Shown here piece after piece: positions 8,824 through 16,343 of a stretch of DNA of 64,000 nucleotides; within the stretch, counting starts at the first letter, position 1, and every line of letters begins with the position of its first letter. Made by a program: the position numbers and the translations under genes. The notes under the pieces were generated by a model. The model was given only the letters and a program-made list of their open reading frames with translations, ran no database searches and had not been told where the DNA came from. Source of the DNA: JAFGVL01 sp963663245 (GTDB lineage Bacteria > Bacteroidota > Bacteroidia > Bacteroidales > Paludibacteraceae); assembly GCA_963663245.1 (NCBI GenBank), contig OY760143.1, positions 496,001 through 560,000 on the forward strand, given 5' to 3'.

Positions 8824-9882
8824 ATGCAGCAACTAAAAGATAAAATAGATTTTTATGAAACTATGCGTGCTATTGCTATGCTTAGTGTTATAATAGGACA
8901 TGTGACATCACCTGTTGTTAAAATGAGTTATGGAAGCGATATGAGTTCTTGGTGGGTGGGCAATATTATAAGTAGCGCGATGCATTTTGGAGTCCCTATC
9001 TTTTTGTTGTTGAGTGGAGCTACGATGTTGTTGAAAGATTATAAATTGATTGATTTTTATAAAAAACGTTTTGTTAGAGTGTTGTTGCCTTTTGTTTTTT
9101 GGGCCTTAGCGTATATCATTTATAGGTGGCTAATATTAAATGCAACAAAACAACCGTATGGATGGGAAGAGGTTTCTCCATGGCTTAATAATTTGATTTT
9201 TAATGAGCGCATTTCTTTACATTTTTGGTATATATATATGATATTAGCAATATATGTATTTATGCCTTTTTTAGCTAAGGCTTTACGCTTGTTGTCTGAT
9301 AAATTTATTCTGCTAGTTCTTATCTTATGGGCAGTGCTGAACTTCTCTCTTATGTTTTCATCAGTAGTTGAGTTGATGAATGATTATATTTTATCACCAA
9401 GAGCATTTCTGTATTGTAGGTATTCAGGATATTTGGTATTAGGGTATTATCTAAGAAAAAAAGCATTTGATTTTAAATATATGCGCATATGGTCAGTAAG
9501 TATTTACCTTCTTGTTTTCTCTTTTGTGGCTATTTACACCTATTATGCTAGTAAGTATACACATAAACTTGACTTGCAGATGCATGGAAATCTCACATTA
9601 ATTTCTTTGATAAAAACACTTGCTTTTTATTTTTTAATAGCAACAACCAAAGTGAAGAATGCTAAACTAGTATTTATTAGAGATGCTATTAGTAATTATA
9701 GTTATGGTATTTATTTAGTTCACATTATGGTGATAGGAGTGCTTTTTCTAAATGGGATTTTCTGGACTATGATGCATCCATTAATATCTTTGCCAGTTCT
9801 ATATTTTTTGGTGTTTATTATATCAATTGGGATAATTTTTGTGTTGCGAAAAATCCCTGGAGGAAAACATATATCAGGATAA
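8824..9882 (+). CDS. Acyltransferase family 3 membrane protein
   Basis: A 352-residue integral membrane protein with about ten hydrophobic segments. It has the hallmarks of the acyltransferase-3 (OafA/WecH-like) family: an opening IDFYETMRAIAM segment, a conserved His (H26) at the end of TM1 in IIGHV, and a basic RVLLPF motif before the third segment. The family moves acyl groups, usually acetyl, onto surface sugars or lipids. The acceptor here is unknown. Transcription is divergent from uvrA and convergent with the cupin gene. I keep the start at 8824 because the family motif begins within the first ten residues, leaving no room for a later start. Confidence 0.85.
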   Translation: MQQLKDKIDFYETMRAIAMLSVIIGHVTSPVVKMSYGSDMSSWWVGNIISSAMHFGVPIFLLLSGATMLLKDYKLIDFYKKRFVRVLLPFVFWALAYIIYRWLILNATKQPYGWEEVSPWLNNLIFNERISLHFWYIYMILAIYVFMPFLAKALRLLSDKFILLVLILWAVLNFSLMFSSVVELMNDYILSPRAFLYCRYSGYLVLGYYLRKKAFDFKYMRIWSVSIYLLVFSFVAIYTYYASKYTHKLDLQMHGNLTLISLIKTLAFYFLIATTKVKNAKLVFIRDAISNYSYGIYLVHIMVIGVLFLNGIFWTMMHPLISLPVLYFLVFIISIGIIFVLRKIPGGKHISG

Positions 9883-9883
9883 T

Positions 9884-9910
9884 AAAAAAGAAGCTTTAAG
9901 CTTCTTTTTT
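9884..9910. terminator. Bidirectional terminator
   Basis: A 13-bp inverted repeat (9884-9896 with 9898-9910) bounded by six A and six T ends both the acyltransferase gene and the convergent cupin gene, whose stop it overlaps. Confidence 0.8.
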
Positions 9911-10352
9911 ATTTGTCTAAATATGTTTTTATAACCAAATATTTTAATGTTGTTTCGCCTGCATTGGCGATGCCATGTTTAATATTAGCAGGACAATAGA
10001 AGCTAGTGTATTGACCAGAGACAGTAGAATCTTTATCTAGGTAGAATTTTGCGGTCCCTTCTAAAATAAAGAAGAATTCATCTTCTGTATGGGAGTGAGG
10101 CTTGTGAGTTGCTTTCCCAGGCTCCACTACACTCATTTTAAGTGTTTGTCCGTTTAAAAAATTCTTGTCTGCAAACCAATATTGATATCCTACTTTCGTA
10201 GGAATTGTTTTGTCTAGATTAATATGGTTAATGCAGTTGTCTATAGTCCACTTTTTAGGGCTATTGTTTTTTATTTCTATTTGAGCAAAAAGAGAGTGTG
10301 AAATAATACTCATTAGAAATAAGATAAAGAAAATTGGTTGGTAATTTTTCAT
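9909..10352 (-). CDS. Exported cupin-domain protein
   Basis: A 147-residue protein with a signal peptide ending near residue 24 (LFAQ), then a single cupin barrel. Motif 1 shows HKPHSHTEDEFFFILEG (two metal-binding His and a Glu, then Gly) and motif 2 shows CPANIKHGIANAG with the third His. A bound divalent metal is therefore likely. The reaction cannot be told: small exported cupins include sugar- or ligand-binding proteins and isomerases. It starts 16 bases after the lytic transglycosylase gene ends, so the two are probably one transcript. Confidence 0.75.
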   Translation of the reverse strand: MKNYQPIFFILFLMSIISHSLFAQIEIKNNSPKKWTIDNCINHINLDKTIPTKVGYQYWFADKNFLNGQTLKMSVVEPGKATHKPHSHTEDEFFFILEGTAKFYLDKDSTVSGQYTSFYCPANIKHGIANAGETTLKYLVIKTYLDK

Positions 10353-10368
10353 CTATTTTTGTTTTTTA

Positions 10369-11316
10369 TTATTCTTTTATCCAGTTTTTCTGATATATAA
10401 ACACCCTGCTGAGATTAAAGTTCAATTCGTCTTTACAAGGGATTTTTATTTTATAAGTGTTCTTCGTTTTATTGGGAAGGTCTGTGTCTCTTAGCCATAC
10501 ATTGAAATCTTTGAGTTGCAAGTAACTTATCTTATGAAAATCTGCAAATTTAGCCCAGTTAGCTACAGTAGAGTCAACTTCAACTTCAGTAAATCCAATT
10601 TGATGATAAAGGTCTTCTTTCTTTATGATAAATCCATATTTTTGTGGGTTTTTAAGCAGTTCTTTTGCAGCAATTATTCTGAAAAGATATCGACTTGTTT
10701 CGTTGGGGAGAACTAAATCAAATGGGTTACTTGTGAGCTGTTGGTTTACCCTTCTTTTTAATGAACCAATCCCAGCATTGTAAGATGCTGCTACTGTAAA
10801 CCAGTTTCCAAATTTTTTGTATGATTTTATAAAATACTTACAAGCAGCTTCAGTAGATTTCTCTATATGATAACGTTCGTCGACTTTTTCGTTCACTTCT
10901 AAACCAAGTTCTTTAGCTGTTGCGGGCATTAGTTGCCAGAGTCCACAAGCCCCAACAGATGAAGAGGAGCGTATGATGAAATTACTTTCGACCAATGCTA
11001 AATACTTGAAGTCTTTAGGAATTCCATTCTTTGCAAGAATAGGCTCTATTATAGGGAAGTAGTTATTGGCTCTCTTTATCGTTCCTAGTGTTCTTGCATG
11101 GCTATACACAAAACTGTGCATTTCGCGATCAAATCGTTCGCGCATATCATATCTAGAAAGAATAATAGTAGTATCAAATATGTGAACTTCTGCGGGAATA
11201 CTAACAGAAGGGTTTGGGGAAAAATGTTTGTTGTGATTCTGGGTGAATGATAAAATTGAGAGAATAAGTGTCAAGGCAAGAGACCCTCCAAGAAACCATT
11301 TGAACGCTGTTTTCAT
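10369..11316 (-). CDS. Exported lytic transglycosylase (SLT/MltD-like)
   Basis: A murein-cleaving enzyme of 315 residues. A signal anchor or signal peptide lies in residues 1-25. The SLT domain shows catalytic Glu in ALVESNF, then GACGLWQLMPATA and AASYNAGIGSLKR, the standard motif order. No LysM repeats are seen, unlike E. coli MltD. The frame is open 48 bases further upstream, but I prefer the ATG at 11316: the longer version would put extra polar residues before the signal sequence, and a TATCTTTG promoter motif (11343-11350) lies inside that extension. It leads a two-gene unit with the cupin. Confidence 0.85.
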   Translation of the reverse strand: MKTAFKWFLGGSLALTLILSILSFTQNHNKHFSPNPSVSIPAEVHIFDTTIILSRYDMRERFDREMHSFVYSHARTLGTIKRANNYFPIIEPILAKNGIPKDFKYLALVESNFIIRSSSSVGACGLWQLMPATAKELGLEVNEKVDERYHIEKSTEAACKYFIKSYKKFGNWFTVAASYNAGIGSLKRRVNQQLTSNPFDLVLPNETSRYLFRIIAAKELLKNPQKYGFIIKKEDLYHQIGFTEVEVDSTVANWAKFADFHKISYLQLKDFNVWLRDTDLPNKTKNTYKIKIPCKDELNFNLSRVFIYQKNWIKE

Positions 11317-11342
11317 AGTCTTGTATTTTAAAATTTCGCAGA

Positions 11343-11350
11343 CAAAGATA
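11343..11350 (-). promoter_or_regulatory. -7 element TATCTTTG for the transglycosylase-cupin unit
   Basis: A perfect TAnnTTTG match on the minus strand, 26 bases before the preferred start at 11316. Confidence 0.45.
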
Positions 11351-11594
11351 AATTTTTTATCCAAAGTTAGGGTGTAGTTTCTCTGAATTTAAAGAAAAAA
11401 TTTTAAGATTAAACCTTATTTAACTTACAGAAATAAGAGGCTTGTTTAATTGTGGATAACTCTTGTCTTGCAAAGTTTGAGCACTCACAAGTTTTATCTA
11501 TTTTTACGAGTTGAAAAAAATAAGAAGGTGTGTTTTCTGTGATTCGAAAACACGATTAATTCAATAAAGGCCAATTGTTAAAGAGTAAATTGAA

Positions 11595-14480
11595 ATGCGT
11601 CCAGAAGAAATCAACAATGAAGAAGAATTAGAAGCTCCTGAGAAAGAAGCTGTGGTAAATGCTGATGATAATAAATTAGTAGAGAATACCAAAAAATCTG
11701 AGTCTTCTACACCTCGTTTAAACGATGAAACGACTAAATATCATTTGTCGGGGATGTATCAAGCATGGTTCTTAGATTATGCTTCTTACGTTAATTTAGA
11801 ACGTGCGGTGCCACATTTAAACGATGGTTTAAAGCCTGTTCAAAGACGCATTCTTCATTCTATGAGACGATTAGATGATGGTCGTTATAATAAAGTTGCT
11901 AATATTGTTGGACATACTATGCAATTTCACCCACATGGTGATGCCTCTATTGGTGATGCCTTAGTGAACATTGGGCAAAAAGATTTGCTAGTTGATTGTC
12001 AAGGAAACTGGGGGAATATTCTTACTGGAGACAGCTCTGCAGCTCCTCGTTACATTGAAGCTCGCCTTTCAAAATTTGCCTTAGAGGTTGTCTTTAATCC
12101 TAAGATAACTAATTGGAAACAATCATATGATGGTCGTAATAAAGAACCAATAACCCTACCAGTTAAATTTCCTTTGTTATTAGCTCAAGGCTCTGAGGGA
12201 ATTGGAGTAGGGTTGAATTCGAAAATTCTTCCTCATAATTTTAATGAATTGATCGAGGCTTCTATAGCACATCTCAAAAAAGAAAAATTTCAATTACTCC
12301 CAGATTTTATAACAGGAGGATCAATAGATGTTAGTAAATACAACGATGGACAACGTGGAGGAAGCGTTAAGATTCGTGCTAAAATTGGGAAGCTTGACAA
12401 TAAGACTTTAATAATCTCAGAAGTTCCTTATGGTGTAACAACTACCGGATTAATAGACTCTATTATTAAGGCAAATGATAGAGGAAAAATAAAGATTCGC
12501 AAGGTGGATGATAACACTTCTGAATTTGTAGAAATTCTAGTACATTTATTGCCCGGCACATCTTCTGACAAAACAATAGACGCTTTGTATGCATTTACGA
12601 ATTGTGAAGTAAGCGTTTCTCCAAATTGTTGTTTAATACACGAGAATAAACCTTGGTTTTTAAATATTAGTGATGTTTTAAGAACAAACACTGATAATAC
12701 GCTTAGCTTGCTTCGTCAGGAACTAGAGATACAGAAAAATGAATTGTTAGAGCAATTGCATTTTGCATCACTTGAGAAGATATTTATTGAAGAGCGTATA
12801 TATAAAGATAAGAAATTTGAAGATAGTAAATCTTTAGATGAGGCTATATTGCATATTGATAGCCGATTAGAGCCATTTAAGGAGAGCTTTGTGCGAGAAG
12901 TACAACGGGAAGATATTTCTAGGTTGATGGAAATTAAAATGGGTAGAATCTTGCGATTTAACTCTGATAAAGCTGATGAGCATATTCAATTGATGAAAGA
13001 TAATGTAGAGGAAATTGATTATCACTTAGAACATATTGTGAAGTTTACTATCACTTGGTTTTCAGGTTTGAAAGCCCGTTATGGAAAGAATTTCCCGCGT
13101 CGTACAGAGTTGAGAAGCTTCGAAAATATTGTAGCCACTAAAGTGGTTGAAGCTAACGAGAAATTATATGTTAATCGTAATGACGGTTTTATTGGAACTA
13201 GCTTAAGGCGCGATGAGTTCGTGTGTAATTGCTCTGATATTGATGATATTATAATCTTCTTCAAAGATGGGAAGTATAAGGTTGTAAGAGTCTCAGATAA
13301 AATATATGCAGGAAAAGATATAATTCATATTGCTGTTTTCAAAAAGAATGATAAACGGACTGTTTACAACGCTATTTATCGTGATGGAAAAAATGGGCCA
13401 TTTTATATAAAACGATTCCCTGTTACTGGAGTTACACGCGATAAAGATTATGAAATTACGAAAGGAACAGCAGGATCTAAAGTACATTACTTTACAGCCA
13501 ATCCTAATGGAGAAGCAGAAGTAGTAAAAATTACCTTGAAGCCAAAACCACGTTTAAAAGTATTAGTTTTTGATAAAGATTTCAGTGAAATGGCTATTAA
13601 GGGTCGTCAGTCTATGGGTAATATTCTTACTAAGAATGACATCCATAAAATAGCCTTAAAACAAAAAGGGGGCTCAACTTTAGGAGGTAGACATATTTGG
13701 TTTGATTCCGATGTTTTTCGTTTAAATCATGATCAAAGGGGGGGGTATTTAGGAGAATTTCATAGTGATGATTTGATTCTGGTTATTTGCAAAAACGGAG
13801 AATTTTACACTACGAATTTCGATCTAAGTAACCATTACGAAAACGATATCCTAAAGATTGAAAAATACAATCCTGATAAGGTTTTCTCTCTAGCATTTTT
13901 TGATGCAGATCAAGGGTTCAGATATCTAAAACGTTTTCAGCTGGAGCCGTCTCAAAAACGAGCTAGTTTCTTAGGGGAAAATCCTGACTCTGAAATTCTG
14001 TTAATAAGTGATCAGGCCTATCCTCGTTTCGAAATTATATTCGGAGGAAAAGACAAAGAGCGTGCTCCTATAGATATTGAAGTAGAAGAGTTTATAGGAG
14101 TGAAGAGTTTTAAAGCTAGAGGTAAGCGTATCAGTCAGTTTTTAGTTAAACAAGTGAATGAATTAGAACCTACTCGTTTTCCAGAGCCCAAAGATGAGCC
14201 TGTGCCAGATGATGAAACGTCAATTGATGAAACGGAGGAGGAAGAAGAGCAACAAGTTGAAGCAGTAGCTGTTGTGGATGAAAGTGACCCAACAGAGATA
14301 GTCGAGGTAGAAGAAAAACCTGCTCAAAAAGTTGAACCTGAGAAAAAGGAAAAAACCGTTGCTCCAAAAGAGAAAACAGCAACTAAGCCTGCTAAAGAGC
14401 AAGAGACAAGCATACAAGATGAAAATGAAGACAGGCAGCAGTTATTAGACGATATTACAGGACAGATGACCCTTTTTTAG
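11595..14480 (+). CDS. parC: DNA topoisomerase IV subunit A
   Basis: A 961-residue type IIA topoisomerase A subunit that decatenates daughter chromosomes together with ParE. The winged-helix/tower core includes a QRRILHSM helix and the catalytic Tyr Y153 in APRYIEARL. A beta-pinwheel-type C-terminal region follows, then a roughly 95-residue Glu/Lys/Pro-rich tail. The lack of a canonical GyrA box and the Bacteroidota-type sequence favour ParC over GyrA. parE is not adjacent. The first 45 residues are acidic and poorly conserved in appearance, so a slightly later start is possible. Confidence 0.88.
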   Translation: MRPEEINNEEELEAPEKEAVVNADDNKLVENTKKSESSTPRLNDETTKYHLSGMYQAWFLDYASYVNLERAVPHLNDGLKPVQRRILHSMRRLDDGRYNKVANIVGHTMQFHPHGDASIGDALVNIGQKDLLVDCQGNWGNILTGDSSAAPRYIEARLSKFALEVVFNPKITNWKQSYDGRNKEPITLPVKFPLLLAQGSEGIGVGLNSKILPHNFNELIEASIAHLKKEKFQLLPDFITGGSIDVSKYNDGQRGGSVKIRAKIGKLDNKTLIISEVPYGVTTTGLIDSIIKANDRGKIKIRKVDDNTSEFVEILVHLLPGTSSDKTIDALYAFTNCEVSVSPNCCLIHENKPWFLNISDVLRTNTDNTLSLLRQELEIQKNELLEQLHFASLEKIFIEERIYKDKKFEDSKSLDEAILHIDSRLEPFKESFVREVQREDISRLMEIKMGRILRFNSDKADEHIQLMKDNVEEIDYHLEHIVKFTITWFSGLKARYGKNFPRRTELRSFENIVATKVVEANEKLYVNRNDGFIGTSLRRDEFVCNCSDIDDIIIFFKDGKYKVVRVSDKIYAGKDIIHIAVFKKNDKRTVYNAIYRDGKNGPFYIKRFPVTGVTRDKDYEITKGTAGSKVHYFTANPNGEAEVVKITLKPKPRLKVLVFDKDFSEMAIKGRQSMGNILTKNDIHKIALKQKGGSTLGGRHIWFDSDVFRLNHDQRGGYLGEFHSDDLILVICKNGEFYTTNFDLSNHYENDILKIEKYNPDKVFSLAFFDADQGFRYLKRFQLEPSQKRASFLGENPDSEILLISDQAYPRFEIIFGGKDKERAPIDIEVEEFIGVKSFKARGKRISQFLVKQVNELEPTRFPEPKDEPVPDDETSIDETEEEEEQQVEAVAVVDESDPTEIVEVEEKPAQKVEPEKKEKTVAPKEKTATKPAKEQETSIQDENEDRQQLLDDITGQMTLF

Positions 14481-14529
14481 TCTCTGTTTAAAAGCATAAA
14501 AGATTATTAGTGGGAAATTAAAATTTTTG

Positions 14530-14537
14530 TATCTTTG
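14530..14537 (+). promoter_or_regulatory. -7 element TATCTTTG ahead of greA
   Basis: A perfect TAnnTTTG match 86 bases before greA. The hairpin at 14560-14591 would then fall inside the greA leader. No good -33 element is seen. Confidence 0.45.
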
Positions 14538-14559
14538 TGTAAGTAAACATTAAATAATG

Positions 14560-14591
14560 AAGAGTTCCAACTTCTGTTGGAATTCTTTTTT
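14560..14591 (+). terminator. parC terminator and/or greA leader attenuator
   Basis: A 12-bp stem with one G-U pair (14560-14571 with 14576-14587), a TTCT loop and a run of T. It is 79 bases after parC but also about 20 bases downstream of a candidate greA promoter. Confidence 0.75.
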
Positions 14592-14623
14592 GTTTTTATA
14601 AACGAACTAAATACTAGATTACC

Positions 14624-15094
14624 ATGGCAGTAAACTACATGACTGAAGAGGGTTATAAAAAGTTATTAGAAGAACTTAATCAATTAGAAAGTGTTGAGCG
14701 CCCTGCAATTTCGAAACAAATAGGAGAAGCTCGTGATAAAGGTGATTTATCTGAAAATGCAGAATACGATGCCGCAAAAGAAGCTCAAGGAATGTTGGAG
14801 ATGAAAATCTCTCAATTAAAAGGAATGGTTGCTAATGCACGTTTAATTGATGAAAGTAAATTGAGTATTGACGACGTACAAATATTAAATAAGGTGAAGA
14901 TTAAAAATACGGCTACAAAGCAAGAAATGACATATATGATTGTTTCTGAAAGTGAAGCAAACCTTAAAGAAAAGAAGTTGTCAGTAACAACTCCAATAGC
15001 AAAAGGCTTATTAGGAAAGAAAGTTGGTGATAAAGTTGAAGTGATAGTTCCAAATGGAAAAATGCAATTCGAGATAATGGAAATTTCTTTGTAA
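14624..15094 (+). CDS. greA: Transcription elongation factor GreA
   Basis: A 156-residue GreA of normal length (about 158). It rescues backtracked RNA polymerase by stimulating transcript cleavage through the secondary channel. The N-terminal antiparallel coiled coil (about 1-75) carries the acidic tip region with GDLSENAEYDAAKEAQG; the C-terminal FKBP-like domain (about 80-156) is complete. It is 10 bases upstream of the HIT gene, so the two form a likely operon, a pairing I recall from related genomes. Confidence 0.95.
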   Translation: MAVNYMTEEGYKKLLEELNQLESVERPAISKQIGEARDKGDLSENAEYDAAKEAQGMLEMKISQLKGMVANARLIDESKLSIDDVQILNKVKIKNTATKQEMTYMIVSESEANLKEKKLSVTTPIAKGLLGKKVGDKVEVIVPNGKMQFEIMEISL

Positions 15095-15104
15095 ATTAAG
15101 TACA

Positions 15105-15497
15105 ATGCCAAGCATATTCACTAAAATAATTAAAGGAGAAATTCCTTCTTATAAAATAGCGGAAGACGACCGCTATTTTGCATTTCTAGATATTAGTCCA
15201 CTAGCAAAAGGGCATACTTTAGTTATACCTAAAGTTGAGGTAGACTATATCTACGACTTAGATGATGAAGCCTTAGCAGGTTTGCATTTATTTGCTAAAA
15301 AGGTAGCTTTTGCCATAGAAACAGTTGTTCCATGTAAGCGCGTAGGAATAGCTGTAATAGGATTAGAAGTTCCTCACGCACATATTCATCTTATTCCTCT
15401 TAATAAAGAGTCAGATATGCTCTTTACTAACCCTAGGGTTAACATCTCTCCAGAAGAAATGCAGTCAATCGCTGAATCCATAAAGAAACAATTATAG
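15105..15497 (+). CDS. HIT-family nucleotide hydrolase/transferase
   Basis: A 130-residue histidine-triad protein. The triad is H91-A-H93-I-H95 followed by LI, with H93 the expected nucleophile. The opening segment IFTKIIKGEIPSYKI and the FLDISPLAKGHTLVIPK strand are typical of the Hint branch, which hydrolyses adenosine phosphoramidates and related nucleotides. It follows greA closely. The physiological substrate is not known for most bacterial members. Confidence 0.92.
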   Translation: MPSIFTKIIKGEIPSYKIAEDDRYFAFLDISPLAKGHTLVIPKVEVDYIYDLDDEALAGLHLFAKKVAFAIETVVPCKRVGIAVIGLEVPHAHIHLIPLNKESDMLFTNPRVNISPEEMQSIAESIKKQL

Positions 15498-15524
15498 ATT
15501 TATCAAAAAAAGATTGAAATAAAC

Positions 15525-15553
15525 TGTCACCTTTTTGTGTTTTTCCGTCTTAC
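15525..15553 (+). promoter_or_regulatory. ECF-sigma-like promoter (TGTCACC-N14-CGTCTTAC)
   Basis: TGTCACC at 15525-15531 and CGTCTTAC at 15546-15553 are separated by exactly 14 bases. The same boxes and spacing recur at 19285-19313, and a close version at 40098-40122. The gene begins 115 bases downstream. The form matches ECF promoters (an AAC/CAC-type -35 and a CGTC -10). Confidence 0.6.
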
Positions 15554-15668
15554 TATTAGAATGCTTAAATAAAGCATCTCTATTAGAACGAAAAAAACAA
15601 TTGAATTATTTATTAAACAACTCATTAAAAGTGCAGCGTCAGCACTATAAAAACTGACAATTATAATT

Positions 15669-16286
15669 ATGAAAAAGAATATATTATTATTTGCGTTAAT
15701 TTTTACAGTTCTTTTCTCAGCATGTAAAGAAGATGACAGTCCAACTGTACTTACTGCTGATCAAGAAAAGCAAGCTATTGCTGAATCTATTAAAACCCAA
15801 GTTGTTGAGAGTGTTTTAGGGCTTTCTAATGATTCTCAAACAAGATCTGCTAGTGTGTTTAGAACTACTATGGCAGATTCTATTGTGATAGATATGTCAG
15901 TAGCTGGACCAGAAGGTGGAAGTATTGATTTGTATGGTAAATGTAAATATGTGTTAGATATGAATGATACTACTGGCGATATACTTTATGCATATGACTA
16001 TGATTATTCTAATACCTATAATGATTTTAAATATACCGAAGACGGTATAGCAACAACTCTAAATGGAGTCTTAAATGTTACAGTTCTTTTTGATATGCAA
16101 TTATTAGCTGCACAAGAAGATCCAATTATGAGTTTTGATATGGGTATTAAAGGATCTATTGATGCCGTAACATCAAACGGATTTGATGGCACTATTGTTT
16201 TTGACCTTGTTTATTTAATTAATAATGATGGTACTGGTACAATAACTGGAACTATAGACGGAGAAAGCTACAACGAAGTTTTCTAA
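15669..16286 (+). CDS. Lipoprotein of unknown function
   Basis: A 205-residue predicted lipoprotein: a lipobox LFSAC followed by KEDDS, typical of Bacteroidota outer-membrane lipoproteins. The rest is acidic and beta-rich, with no domain I recognise. A 'KEDD' start also occurs in the lipoprotein at 19379, and both genes carry the same ECF-like promoter, so they are probably co-regulated. A strong terminator follows. Confidence 0.75.
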   Translation: MKKNILLFALIFTVLFSACKEDDSPTVLTADQEKQAIAESIKTQVVESVLGLSNDSQTRSASVFRTTMADSIVIDMSVAGPEGGSIDLYGKCKYVLDMNDTTGDILYAYDYDYSNTYNDFKYTEDGIATTLNGVLNVTVLFDMQLLAAQEDPIMSFDMGIKGSIDAVTSNGFDGTIVFDLVYLINNDGTGTITGTIDGESYNEVF

Positions 16287-16306
16287 AAAATTGAAGCTAT
16301 TTTTTG

Positions 16307-16343
16307 ATGGGAGCTACTTTTTCTAAAGTAGCTCCCATTTTTT
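16307..16343 (+). terminator. Rho-independent terminator
   Basis: A perfect 14-bp stem (16307-16320 with 16325-16338), 4-nt loop, then a T run. It serves the plus-strand lipoprotein gene; the convergent OmpA-family gene ends beside it, but no T run is seen on its strand. Confidence 0.85.

Noticed and set aside
11451..11459. TGTGGATAA, a perfect DnaA-box sequence, upstream of parC
   Set aside because: It is a single box with no cluster, no AT-rich unwinding element pattern and no origin-type genes nearby, so I do not call an origin.
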